A DNA stretch of 64,000 bases. It comes from Aquamicrobium sp. LC103. GTDB lineage: Bacteria > Pseudomonadota > Alphaproteobacteria > Rhizobiales > Rhizobiaceae. The DNA lies in the NCBI RefSeq assembly GCF_001014615.2, contig NZ_LBCQ02000011.1, forward strand, positions 186,001-250,000. Reading direction: 5' to 3'. This document shows positions 44,412 through 52,775 of the stretch, piece after piece. The translations under genes were made by a program, and so were the position numbers. How positions within the stretch are numbered: the stretch's first letter is position 1; each line of letters begins with the position of its first letter. The notes under the pieces are model-generated. The model was not told where the DNA came from. It ran no database searches and was given only the letters and a program-made list of their open reading frames with translations.

Positions 44412-47323
44412 CACGCCTCCTCCGTCGCCTTCGCGGCTTCGCGGACGCGATAGCTGCGGATCGATTGGTGGGCGAGCGCGATGAGCACCAGGACGACGGC
44501 GCCGACGACGAGCGAGAAGACGCCGAGGTCGAACAGCAATGCGGTTGCTGCGGGAACTTTTCCGATCAGCGGAACCTCCAGATATTGGAAATAGGTTGTG
44601 AGGAAGGGGTAGCCGAGGAACCACGAACCCATGCCGGTTGCGGCCGCCATCAGCAGGCCGAAGCCGATCCAGCGGACGGGCAGGATGCGCAGGCGCTCCT
44701 CGACCCAGCGCGTCCCACCGGCCAGATATTGCAGCAGGAAGCCGATCGCCATGGTGATGCCGGCCGCGAAGCCGCCGCCCGGCAGGTCGTGGCCGCGCAG
44801 GAAGAGATAGGCCGCGAGCACGATGATCACCGGGAACATCCAGTTCATGATGATCGACGGAACCATGATGTATTCGCGGGCCGTATCCCCGGTCTCGCGA
44901 TCGGGCTGCGCGTCGTCATAGGCGTTCTGGATGCGCTGCTGTTCCGGCGTCTCGATGCTGTCGGCCGCCGGACGGAAGCGGCGGAGCAGGGCGAACACGG
45001 TGAGCGCGACGACGCCGAGCACGGCGATCTCGCCCATCGTGTCGAAACTGCGGAAGTCGACCAGGATGACGTTGACGACGTTCGTGCCGCCGCCTCCCGA
45101 ATAGGCGTGCTCGAGGAAGTAGTCGCCGATCGTGTCGACCACCGGCCTGGTCATCACCGCATAGGCGATCATGGCGATGCCCGCGCCGCAGAGCGTGGCG
45201 ATCGCGAAGTCGCGGTGGCGCCGCAGACGGGCCGTGATGGTGACGCCCACGGCGTCGATCTCCTCGACCCGCTTGGGCAGCCATCTGAGACCGAGCAGGA
45301 TGAGGACGGTGGTGACGATTTCGACCAGGAGCTGGGTCAGTGCGAGGTCCGGCGCGGAAAGCCAGACGAATGTCAGGCAGGTGACGATGCCGGCGCCGCC
45401 CACGAGAATCAGCGCCGCGAGGCGGTGGTACTTGGCCTGATAAGCGGCCGCGAGCGCGCAGACGATGCCGACCGCCCACATCATCCCGAAGACCGGGTCG
45501 AGCCCGTCGAACGACGGCAGGCCGGGATTGAAGCCGGCGCTGAACAGCGGCCAGAGCGCGGCGAGGAAAGCCACGACGACGAGCAGGCGAAGCTGCGGCT
45601 GCAGCCGCCGCGTTCCGAGATTGCCCTCGACGAAGCGCGCCCACCGCCACGACAGCGTCACCAGGATGCGCTCGAAGATGCGCTGGCCCTTGAGCCTGCG
45701 GAAGATCGGCGGACCCTCCTCGCAGCGCGACAGGTAACGCTTGAGCAGCATGTAGAGCACGGTGCCGCCGATGAGGGCGATGACGCTCATGATCAGCGGA
45801 ACGTTCAGGCCGTGCCAGACGGCGAGGCTGTATTGCGGCGTGGCGTCGCCGAGAACGGCCACCACGGCGGTGTGGAGGTAGGGGCCTACCGTCAGGCCGG
45901 GAATGACGCCGACCACGAGGCAGGCGAGAACCAGGAACTCGATCGGGAAGCGCATCCAGTGCGGCGGCTCGTGCGGTTCGTGCGGCAGGTCGACCGGCTT
46001 GGGTCCGAAGAACACGGTGTGGATGAAGCGCAGCGAATAGACGACGCTGAAGGCGCCGGCGACCGTCGCGACATAGGGCAGGGCGCGGTCGAGGAAGGAA
46101 TCCGCATGCGTCTCGATCGCTTCGGCGAAGAACATCTCCTTCGACAGGAAGCCGTTGAGCAGCGGCACGCCGGCCATCGCCGCGCTCGCCACCATGGCGA
46201 GCGTGGCTGTGATCGGCATGAAGGCGAACAGGCCGCTCAATCGCCGCATGTCGCGGGTGCCGGTTTCGTGGTCGATGATGCCGGCCGCCATGAACAGCGA
46301 TGCCTTGAAGGTGGCGTGGTTCATCATGTGGAAGATCGCTGCGACGGCGGCGAGCGGGCTTCCGAGGCTGAGCAGCGTGGTGATCAGTCCGAGATGGCTG
46401 ATCGTCGAATAGGCGAGAAGGCCCTTCAGGTCTTGCTGGAAGATCGCGAAATAGGCGCCGAGCGTCAGCGTGATCATGCCCGCGAATGCGAGGATGATGA
46501 ACCATTCATAGGTGCCCGCCAGAACCGGGAAGAAGCGGGCGAGGAGGAAGACGCCGGCCTTCACCATGGTCGCCGAGTGCAGATAGGCCGACACCGGCGT
46601 CGGCGCGGCCATCGCGTTGGGCAGCCAGAAGTGGAACGGGAACTGGGCGCTCTTGGTCAGCGCGCCCATGCAGATGAGGATCAGTGCCGGCAGGTAGAGA
46701 TCGTGCGCGCGGATCTTGTCGCCCGCGGCGAGAACGACGTCGAGATCGTAGCTTCCGGCGATGTGGCCGATGATCATCAGGCCGACGAGAAGGCACAGGC
46801 CGCCGACGCCGGTGATCGTCAGCGCCATGCGCGCGCCGTCGCGTGCCGCGGCGTTGTGGTACCAATAGCCGATCAGCAGGAAGGAGAAGATGCTGGTCAG
46901 CTCCCAGAAGACGGCAAGCAGGATCAGGTCGCCGGAAATGACCATGCCGAGCATGGCGCCCATGAAGGCGAGCAGGAAGGAGAAGAAACGCGGAACCGGG
47001 TCCGCCGGCGACATGTAGTAGCGCGCGTAGAGCACGACGAGGAAGCCGATGCCCGTGATGAGCATGGCGAACATCCAGGCAAAGCCGTCCATTCTCAGCG
47101 TGAAGCCGAGGCCGAGCGAGGGAATCCATTCGATCTGGCGCCGCACCACCCCGCCGTCGTCGACCGCCGGATAGAGATAGATCGTGATGGCCAGGCCACA
47201 GAGCGCCACCGCTCCCGCCAGCCACGCCTCCGCGTTGCGCGCGTTCGAACGGAACGCTCCCGCCAGGATGCTTCCCAGGAAAGGCAGCGCAAGCAGAAGC
47301 AGAAGTAGGTTTTCGTCAGCCAT
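44411..47323 (-). CDS. phaAB: Na+(K+)/H+ antiporter fused subunit A/B
   Basis: This 970-residue protein joins a NuoL-like MnhA core (about 1-760; SGDLILLAVFWELTSIFSFLLIGYW, SAQFPFHFWLPNAMAAPTPVSAYLHSATMVKAGVFLLAR, GVPLLNGFLSKEMFFAEA) to an MnhB domain at the C-terminus (about 820-960; LPGGGFAAGITMAIGFLLQYLAGG). The fusion marks the group-2 Mrp/pha2-type operon of rhizobia. The complex exchanges Na+ or K+ for protons and supports pH and salt tolerance, which is of interest in a strain that also uses ectoine. Confidence 0.94.
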   Translation of the reverse strand: MADENLLLLLLALPFLGSILAGAFRSNARNAEAWLAGAVALCGLAITIYLYPAVDDGGVVRRQIEWIPSLGLGFTLRMDGFAWMFAMLITGIGFLVVLYARYYMSPADPVPRFFSFLLAFMGAMLGMVISGDLILLAVFWELTSIFSFLLIGYWYHNAAARDGARMALTITGVGGLCLLVGLMIIGHIAGSYDLDVVLAAGDKIRAHDLYLPALILICMGALTKSAQFPFHFWLPNAMAAPTPVSAYLHSATMVKAGVFLLARFFPVLAGTYEWFIILAFAGMITLTLGAYFAIFQQDLKGLLAYSTISHLGLITTLLSLGSPLAAVAAIFHMMNHATFKASLFMAAGIIDHETGTRDMRRLSGLFAFMPITATLAMVASAAMAGVPLLNGFLSKEMFFAEAIETHADSFLDRALPYVATVAGAFSVVYSLRFIHTVFFGPKPVDLPHEPHEPPHWMRFPIEFLVLACLVVGVIPGLTVGPYLHTAVVAVLGDATPQYSLAVWHGLNVPLIMSVIALIGGTVLYMLLKRYLSRCEEGPPIFRRLKGQRIFERILVTLSWRWARFVEGNLGTRRLQPQLRLLVVVAFLAALWPLFSAGFNPGLPSFDGLDPVFGMMWAVGIVCALAAAYQAKYHRLAALILVGGAGIVTCLTFVWLSAPDLALTQLLVEIVTTVLILLGLRWLPKRVEEIDAVGVTITARLRRHRDFAIATLCGAGIAMIAYAVMTRPVVDTIGDYFLEHAYSGGGGTNVVNVILVDFRSFDTMGEIAVLGVVALTVFALLRRFRPAADSIETPEQQRIQNAYDDAQPDRETGDTAREYIMVPSIIMNWMFPVIIVLAAYLFLRGHDLPGGGFAAGITMAIGFLLQYLAGGTRWVEERLRILPVRWIGFGLLMAAATGMGSWFLGYPFLTTYFQYLEVPLIGKVPAATALLFDLGVFSLVVGAVVLVLIALAHQSIRSYRVREAAKATEEA

Positions 47324-48193
47324 CTAGTTTCAGGTTACCTTGGGTTGGGACCAAGAGACGGGAGACGGACTCCCGGATCGTTCGTCGAGATGTAATCTCC
47401 CAGCCGGAAGGGCGGGAGCGGATTTGTCGCGTTTGCGGCGGCTGCGCCGATCTGCGTGCGCGCCACAGTCGAATTGAACCACCGGCAAGCGGTGTGCTTT
47501 CGCGACTGGGTGGAACGCCGCAAAAGCCGATTCCTTTCCGACCCGATGCAAGGCCGCTTGGGCTTGCATTTGGCAGGGGGCTTTCCGCGACCGCGGCCAA
47601 GGAAAGTCCTTGCTTACGCTTACGCGGTGAGGCGCGCAGCAACCTCGTGTGCCGAGCCGCAAGGCGGACCTCTCGGAGCGGATACAAGGTGCAACGCTGT
47701 TATGACGGGAAGGCCCGAGCGGGCCGGCATGCTGCGGAGCCGATATCTGCTGACGACAAGCGCTCCATCGGCGACGATGGCCGGGATGTCGGAGCCGGCG
47801 ATATGATCGGGCGCATCGAGGTCGCGATTGCGGAACTCGCCCTGATAGCGCCAATCCCTGAGCTTTTGCTTGGATCCCAGCGCCTGCGGGTTGTCTTGGA
47901 GGATGTGGATTCTGGTTCCGGAGGCTGCGGCCGACGTCTGCAGGCTGGTCAGGAAAAACAGGCAGCCCAGAAGGAGGGAAACACAGTGCGCGGATCGCCG
48001 TCCGCAATTGCAAAGTGTTGCCGCTCGGATCAAGAATGTACCTCCGGTGGAGAAAGAGCCGCCGCAACGACCTCGCAAATTGAATCTGATTTGGACGACA
48101 CTTTATGTCGTGCGCCGAGGTGAAGTCCAGCGCGGTAAGGTGCGGAAATCGCCGCAGGCGCGCAAAATTTGCAAATTTATGCGGCCGGGACCG
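47324..48193. other. 870-bp gap upstream of pha operon
   Basis: The pha promoter should lie just right of 47323. Most of the stretch shows only shadow frames on both strands. The one frame with a signal peptide and a strong ribosome site (47620-48033, minus) is listed separately. The segment 48150-48180 is A/T-rich (GCGCAAAATTTGCAAATTTATG), with a near-palindrome of possible regulatory use. Confidence 0.5.
47620..48033 (-). CDS. Possible secreted protein with TTG start
   Basis: A TTG at 48033 follows GGAGGTACATTC, a strong ribosome site. The first 45 residues include a plausible signal peptide (HCVSLLLGCLFFLTSLQTSAAA). The next stretch reads naturally (GTRIHILQDNPQALGSKQKLRDWRYQGEFRNRDL, IAGSDIPAIVADGALVVSRYRL). 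The last 40 residues look less like protein. No family is recognised. It may be a genuine small periplasmic protein or a decayed gene. Confidence 0.35.
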   Translation of the reverse strand: MIRAATLCNCGRRSAHCVSLLLGCLFFLTSLQTSAAASGTRIHILQDNPQALGSKQKLRDWRYQGEFRNRDLDAPDHIAGSDIPAIVADGALVVSRYRLRSMPARSGLPVITALHLVSAPRGPPCGSAHEVAARLTA

Positions 48194-49390
48194 TCATTCC
48201 TGGTCGGGTGCGCGGTCGGGCGGCCGTGTCTCGGCGGTGTTGGCGAGTTCGATCTCCCGTCTTTGTGCGTCGGTGAGATCCACTTCGCGCAGCCATTCGC
48301 GCCAGATCGCGACCAGAAGCGCCATCAGGACCGGGCCGATGAAGAGGCCGAGGAAGCCCATCGTTTTCACGCCGCCGATCAGCCCGAAGAAGGTCGGAAG
48401 GAAGGGAAGCTTGATCGGACCGCCGACCAGTTTGGGGCGCAGCGTCTTGTCGACGATGAAGAGCTCGATGCTGCCCCAGGCGAACAGGGCGACGCCCGCG
48501 ACCGGAGAGCCGCTCGCCACCAGATAGATCGAGACGAGCGTGAACGACAGCGGCGCACCGCCGGGAATCAGCGCCATGACGCCGGTCAAGACGCCGAGCG
48601 TGACGGGGGAGGGCACGCCGGCGACCCAGTAGGCGATGCCGAGCACGATGCCCTCGCCGATCGCGATCAGCGTCATGCCGGTGACCGTCGAGGAGATGGT
48701 GGCCGGCACGACGCGCGAGATGCGCTCCCATCGCGCCGGCAGGATGCGCTCGCCCAGCCGGTCGACCTGGCCGGCGAAATACTCGCCGTCGCGATAGACG
48801 AAGAACAGCGCGATAAGCATGAAGAGCAACGTGAGGAACAGGTCGAAGAGGCCGCCGCCGGCGGCGAGCACGCCGCGATAGATGTTGCCGATATTGGCGC
48901 CGCTGACGATCTGGATCAGTTCGCCGATCGCGCCGGGATGGCCGATATATTTTTCCCATTGCTCGTCGAACCAGGGGCCGACGCTGGGCAGGGCGACGAT
49001 CCATTCGGGCGTCGGCGCCCCGACCCTGTTGGTCTCGACCGCCCAGTAGAACCATTCGCGTACCTCGTTGATCGTGTAGGTGATGGCGATCACCACCGGG
49101 ACGATCAGGAAGATGAGGATGAGCAAGATGGCGAGCGTCGCCGCCACGGTCCTGTTGCCGCCGGTGTTGCGCTGCAGGTCGCGGTAGATCGGCCAGCTCG
49201 CGAACGCGATGACCAGCGCGGCGAGCACCGGAACCAGGAAGCCGTGGAAGAAATAGATGCCTGCGGCGGCGATGAGGACGAGCAGCCACCTCGCCGCCGA
49301 GAGGGGCGGGATCAATCCAATGCGAGACGGGGCGGAAGGGCCGAGCCATCGCGGCTCGTCTCTGGTTACGGATCGTTCGATTTCGTTCAC
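48194..49390 (-). CDS. AI-2E-family membrane transporter
   Basis: This 398-residue membrane protein of the AI-2E (PerM/TqsA) family has LVPVLAALVIAFASWPIYRDLQR, GGLFDLFLTLLFMLIALFFVYRDGEYF, and the C-terminal ALIPGGAPLSFTLVSIYLVASG and FGLIGGVKTMGFLGLFIGPVLMALLVAIWREW, all characteristic. Family members export signalling molecules or exchange Na+/H+, and substrate cannot be predicted. The longest frame starts with a TTG at 49468; I prefer the GTG at 49390 (VNEIERS) although its ribosome site is only fair. Confidence 0.87.
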   Translation of the reverse strand: MNEIERSVTRDEPRWLGPSAPSRIGLIPPLSAARWLLVLIAAAGIYFFHGFLVPVLAALVIAFASWPIYRDLQRNTGGNRTVAATLAILLILIFLIVPVVIAITYTINEVREWFYWAVETNRVGAPTPEWIVALPSVGPWFDEQWEKYIGHPGAIGELIQIVSGANIGNIYRGVLAAGGGLFDLFLTLLFMLIALFFVYRDGEYFAGQVDRLGERILPARWERISRVVPATISSTVTGMTLIAIGEGIVLGIAYWVAGVPSPVTLGVLTGVMALIPGGAPLSFTLVSIYLVASGSPVAGVALFAWGSIELFIVDKTLRPKLVGGPIKLPFLPTFFGLIGGVKTMGFLGLFIGPVLMALLVAIWREWLREVDLTDAQRREIELANTAETRPPDRAPDQE

Positions 49391-49510
49391 GTGTCGGCTT
49401 CTCTGAGAATTCACTGAAGAACTTGTCGACCATGAAGCCGGCGGTTTCAAGGATTCCTTTTGTGACAAATGCGCTGGGCCCGGCTCGCGAAGTCGCGGCG
49501 GGCCCCTGGC

Positions 49511-50887
49511 TCAACCCGGCTTCAACTCGCCGAGCAGCGTGGGGATGAGCTCGGCGACGGTCGGATGGATGTGCACCGCGTGTTTCAGGGCCTTGAAGGG
49601 AACGTCGGCATAGATCATGTCGAGCACGCTGTGCACGGCCTCGTCGCCGCCCACGCCGAGGATCGCTGCGCCCAGCAGACGCTCGCTCGCCGTGTCGACC
49701 ACCACCTTCATCAGGCCTTGCGCCTCGCCCTTCTCCACGGCCCGGCTGACGCGTGTCATCGGGCGCATGCCGACGAGGATCTCGCGTCCCGTTTCGCGCG
49801 CTTCCGCCTCGGTCATCCCGGCGCGGCCCAGCGGCGGGTCGATATAGAGGGCATAGGCGGGGTGGCGGTCGGAGACCTTGCGCGCGGCGCCGTCGAGCAG
49901 GTTTTCGGCGACGATCTCGTAATCATTGTAGGACGTATGTGTGAAGGCGCCGCGGCCGTTGCAGTCGCCCAGCGCCCAGATGCCCGGCACGTTGGTGCGC
50001 AGCTCCTCGTTGGTCTCGACATAGCCATGCTTGTCGGTCGCGACGCCAGCCTTGTCCAGTTCCAGATCGTCCGTATTGGGCCGTCGGCCGATGGCAAGCA
50101 GCACGTGGCTGCCGATTACCTCCGGCGAACCTTCGCGGCAATCGACCTTGACGGCGACGCCTTCCTCGTGCGGCGCGAAGGCGATGCAATCGGCGCCGAG
50201 CCGCAGGCGGATGCCCTCGGTTTCCAGAATCTCGCGGATCGCGGAGGAAATGTCCTCGTCCTCGCGCTTGATCAGCCGATCGCCGCGCTCGACGATCGTC
50301 ACCTCGCTGCCGAAGCGGCGAAACATCTGCGCGAATTCGAGTCCGACATAGCCGCCGCCGACCACGACGAGATGACGCGGGACGGTGTCGAGCCGGAGGA
50401 TCGAGGAATTGGTCAGATAGTCGATCCGGTCGATGCCGGGATAGTCGGGAATGAAGGCGCGGCCGCCGACGTTGAGGAAGATGCGCGGCGCCGTCAGCCG
50501 CGTGTCGCCGACCACGAGTTCCGCCGGCGAGGCGAAACGGGCGTGGCCACGGATCAGCGTGCAATTGTCGGTGCCGCCGAGCCAGTCCTCGAGATTGCCG
50601 CGCGACCTGGCGGCGACGCCGTCCGCCCGCGTCTTCACCGCGGCCATGTCGACGTCGACCTGCGCTGCGATCTTGACGCCGTAATCCGCCGCGCGGCGCG
50701 CCATATGCGCGACATAGGCGCTGGCGACCATCGTCTTGGTGGGAGTGCAGCCGGTGTTGACACAGGTGCCGCCGACCAGCTTGCGCTCGACGATTGCCGT
50801 CTTCATGCCCGCCTGGGCAAGGCGGACGGCGAGCGACGGCCCGGCCTGGCCGGCACCGACGACGATGGCGTCGTAGGAGGCGGTCAT
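49511..50887 (-). CDS. Mercuric-reductase-like FAD disulfide oxidoreductase
   Basis: This 458-residue class-I pyridine nucleotide-disulfide oxidoreductase has the FAD motif VVGAGQAGPSLAVRLA, the redox pair GGTCVNTGCTPTK, the NAD(P) motif VVVGGGYVGLEFAQMF, GIWALGDCNGRG, and a C-terminal HIHPTVAELIPTLLGEL that supplies the active-site His. No metal-binding N-terminal domain and no mer genes are present, so mercury reduction is unlikely. The substrate is unknown. It overlaps the DUF4126 gene by 4 bp. Confidence 0.9.
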   Translation of the reverse strand: MTASYDAIVVGAGQAGPSLAVRLAQAGMKTAIVERKLVGGTCVNTGCTPTKTMVASAYVAHMARRAADYGVKIAAQVDVDMAAVKTRADGVAARSRGNLEDWLGGTDNCTLIRGHARFASPAELVVGDTRLTAPRIFLNVGGRAFIPDYPGIDRIDYLTNSSILRLDTVPRHLVVVGGGYVGLEFAQMFRRFGSEVTIVERGDRLIKREDEDISSAIREILETEGIRLRLGADCIAFAPHEEGVAVKVDCREGSPEVIGSHVLLAIGRRPNTDDLELDKAGVATDKHGYVETNEELRTNVPGIWALGDCNGRGAFTHTSYNDYEIVAENLLDGAARKVSDRHPAYALYIDPPLGRAGMTEAEARETGREILVGMRPMTRVSRAVEKGEAQGLMKVVVDTASERLLGAAILGVGGDEAVHSVLDMIYADVPFKALKHAVHIHPTVAELIPTLLGELKPG

Positions 50888-51348
50888 TGCACCGCCGCCA
50901 CGATGAGGAAGGCGCAGGCGATCGCCACCGCGTCCTCGATGAAGGCGGCTGGCCGGTCCTGGCCGAAGGCTTCGGCGAAACGCTTGCGCGCTTCCGCCCC
51001 GCCGAGCGTGCCGACGATCGCGCCGACGACGCCGGCGATCAGCCCGCCGATCCATGCGCCCGAGGGCAGGGCGAGCGCGAGGCCCGAAAGCCCGCCGAGC
51101 ACGATACGGGCGCCGAATTGCTGCGGCACCTTGCGGCTCGGCGTGGAGGGGAGCTGGTCGGTTATCAGCTCGACGATGGCGAGTATGGTGAAGATCGCGA
51201 CCGCGATCCAGTGCCCCATGAAGGAGAGCCAGGTTCCGTCGAGGTTCAGCCAGCCGAGCCAGGCGGCCCAGCTGATCGCCGCAGCCGGCATCATCGCGCG
51301 CAGGCCGGCAACGACGCCGATGAGAAGGGAATAAAGCAGAACCGTCAT
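50884..51348 (-). CDS. DUF4126-family membrane protein
   Basis: This 154-residue membrane protein has four or so helices (LLYSLLIGVVAGLRAMMPAAAISWAAWLGWLNL, IAVAIFTILAIVELITDQLPSTPSRKV, LALPSGAWIGGLIAGVVGAIVGTLGG). The GLRAMMP and ITDQLPSTPSR blocks are the DUF4126 signature. Function is unknown. It precedes and overlaps the flavoprotein gene (ATGA), so the pair may form an electron-transfer or membrane-redox unit; that is inference. Confidence 0.85.
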   Translation of the reverse strand: MTVLLYSLLIGVVAGLRAMMPAAAISWAAWLGWLNLDGTWLSFMGHWIAVAIFTILAIVELITDQLPSTPSRKVPQQFGARIVLGGLSGLALALPSGAWIGGLIAGVVGAIVGTLGGAEARKRFAEAFGQDRPAAFIEDAVAIACAFLIVAAVQ

Positions 51349-51499
51349 CCCGGGCCCCTCCGTCGTGAAAGGCGAAACCATCTCCGTCCGGTTCCGCCGC
51401 CGCGAGGCTAGCACAAAGTCGGGCGGCGGTCGCGGGGGTATCGCGGCGGCGATGCGGAACCCGCGGCGGAGGTGGCGGGCGTTGAAACGACGAAAGGCG

Positions 51500-52732
51500 C
51501 TACAGCCCCGCACGGGCGCTGCGGCCGGCCGGTGATCGATGGGAACCGCTGCCGATCCGGCGCCCCTTTGCGCCGGGACGGCCGAGCGCGATTCCGACGC
51601 CCACCATGCGCACGGCGTCCTCGGCGGCACGCGTCAGGAGCTTGCCGGCATTGCCGATCGCGTCCTCGAGCGTGCATGGCCGTTTCAGGATGCTGGCGAA
51701 GGCGTCGATGCCGTGCTCGAAATTGAGCCGCACGCCCTTGCCGATGGTGCCGGCAAGGGCGATCACCGGCAATCCGCGCGCCTTGGCGCGGCGCGCCACT
51801 TCCGCGGGAACCTTGCCGTAGGGCGTCTGGCCGTCGAGGCTTCCCTCCGCCGTGACCACCAGATCTGCGCGATCGATCAGTGTGTCGAGGTCGAGATATT
51901 GCATCACGATGTCGTAACGGGGGTGAAGGCGTCCCGACAGAAGGCCGAGCAGCGCCGCTCCGAGTCCGCCCGAAGCGCCGGCGCCGGGGGCGTTGCCGAC
52001 CCGGATGCCGGTCGTCCGCTCGATCGCTCCCGCATAGGTCTCCATCGCCGCGGCGAGCTCCTCCACCTGGGCCGGTGTCGCGCCTTTCTGTGGAGCGAAC
52101 ACGCGGGCCACGCCTCTGGGACCGGTGAGCACGTTGTGCCAGTTGACGGCCGCGTCGATGCGGACCCGGGCAAGGCGAGGATCGATGCCCGTCATGTCGA
52201 TCGAAGCAAGACGTCCAAGCGCGGCGCCGCCGCGCGCGAGTGGCTGACCGTTCTCGTCCAGGAAGCGGACGCCGAGCGCCTGGGCCATGCCGGCACCGCC
52301 GTCGTTGATGCCGCTGTCGCCGCAGCCGAGCAGGATACGCTCGGCGCCGGCGTCGAGCGCGGCGCGGATCAATTCGCCGACGCCGTAGCTCGTCGTCAGG
52401 CATGGATTGCGGCGATCGCGGGGGACGAGGCTCAGGCCCGCTGCTGCCGCCATCTCCAGGACGGCGGTGCGAACGGGTTGTCCGCCCATGAATCCGAAGA
52501 AGGAGCCGACCGGTTCTCCCACCGGGCCGGTGACGGACAAGTGGTGCAGCGTGCCGCCGGTCAGGTCCACGAGCGTTTTGGTGAAGCCCTCACCGCCGTC
52601 GATCATCGGCGCCTTGAGGATGTCGGCGCCCGGCATCGCCCGCAGGACCCCGGCGGCAATGCAGGTCGCCGCTTCCTCGGCGGTCAGGCTTTCCTTGAAG
52701 CCGGAGGGCGCGATCAGGATCGTCATCGACAT
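51500..52732 (-). CDS. Glycerate kinase (GlxK/GarK-type)
   Basis: This 410-residue kinase of the glycerate kinase type-1 (PF02595-like) family has ILIAPSGFKESLTAEEAA, PMIDGGEGFTKTLVDLTGG, LGCGDSGINDGGAGMAQALG, AGASGGLGAALLG and VTAEGSLDGQTPYGK, all family motifs. It phosphorylates D-glycerate, feeding glycolysis or the serine/glyoxylate pathway. The basic C-terminal tail (RPGAKGRRIGSGSH) looks disordered. The SLC13-type permease gene is directly upstream with a 43-bp gap, suggesting import and phosphorylation of glycerate or a related acid. Confidence 0.92.
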   Translation of the reverse strand: MSMTILIAPSGFKESLTAEEAATCIAAGVLRAMPGADILKAPMIDGGEGFTKTLVDLTGGTLHHLSVTGPVGEPVGSFFGFMGGQPVRTAVLEMAAAAGLSLVPRDRRNPCLTTSYGVGELIRAALDAGAERILLGCGDSGINDGGAGMAQALGVRFLDENGQPLARGGAALGRLASIDMTGIDPRLARVRIDAAVNWHNVLTGPRGVARVFAPQKGATPAQVEELAAAMETYAGAIERTTGIRVGNAPGAGASGGLGAALLGLLSGRLHPRYDIVMQYLDLDTLIDRADLVVTAEGSLDGQTPYGKVPAEVARRAKARGLPVIALAGTIGKGVRLNFEHGIDAFASILKRPCTLEDAIGNAGKLLTRAAEDAVRMVGVGIALGRPGAKGRRIGSGSHRSPAGRSARAGL

Positions 52733-52775
52733 TTCGTTTTCCTTTCGAGGTCTATGGAAGGTTCTTGGGAGGTGT

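Noticed and set aside
44465-47308. 947-codon plus-strand frame opposite phaAB
   Set aside because: Composition dominated by Glu/Asp/Arg/Gln from the reverse of membrane codons; shadow of phaAB.
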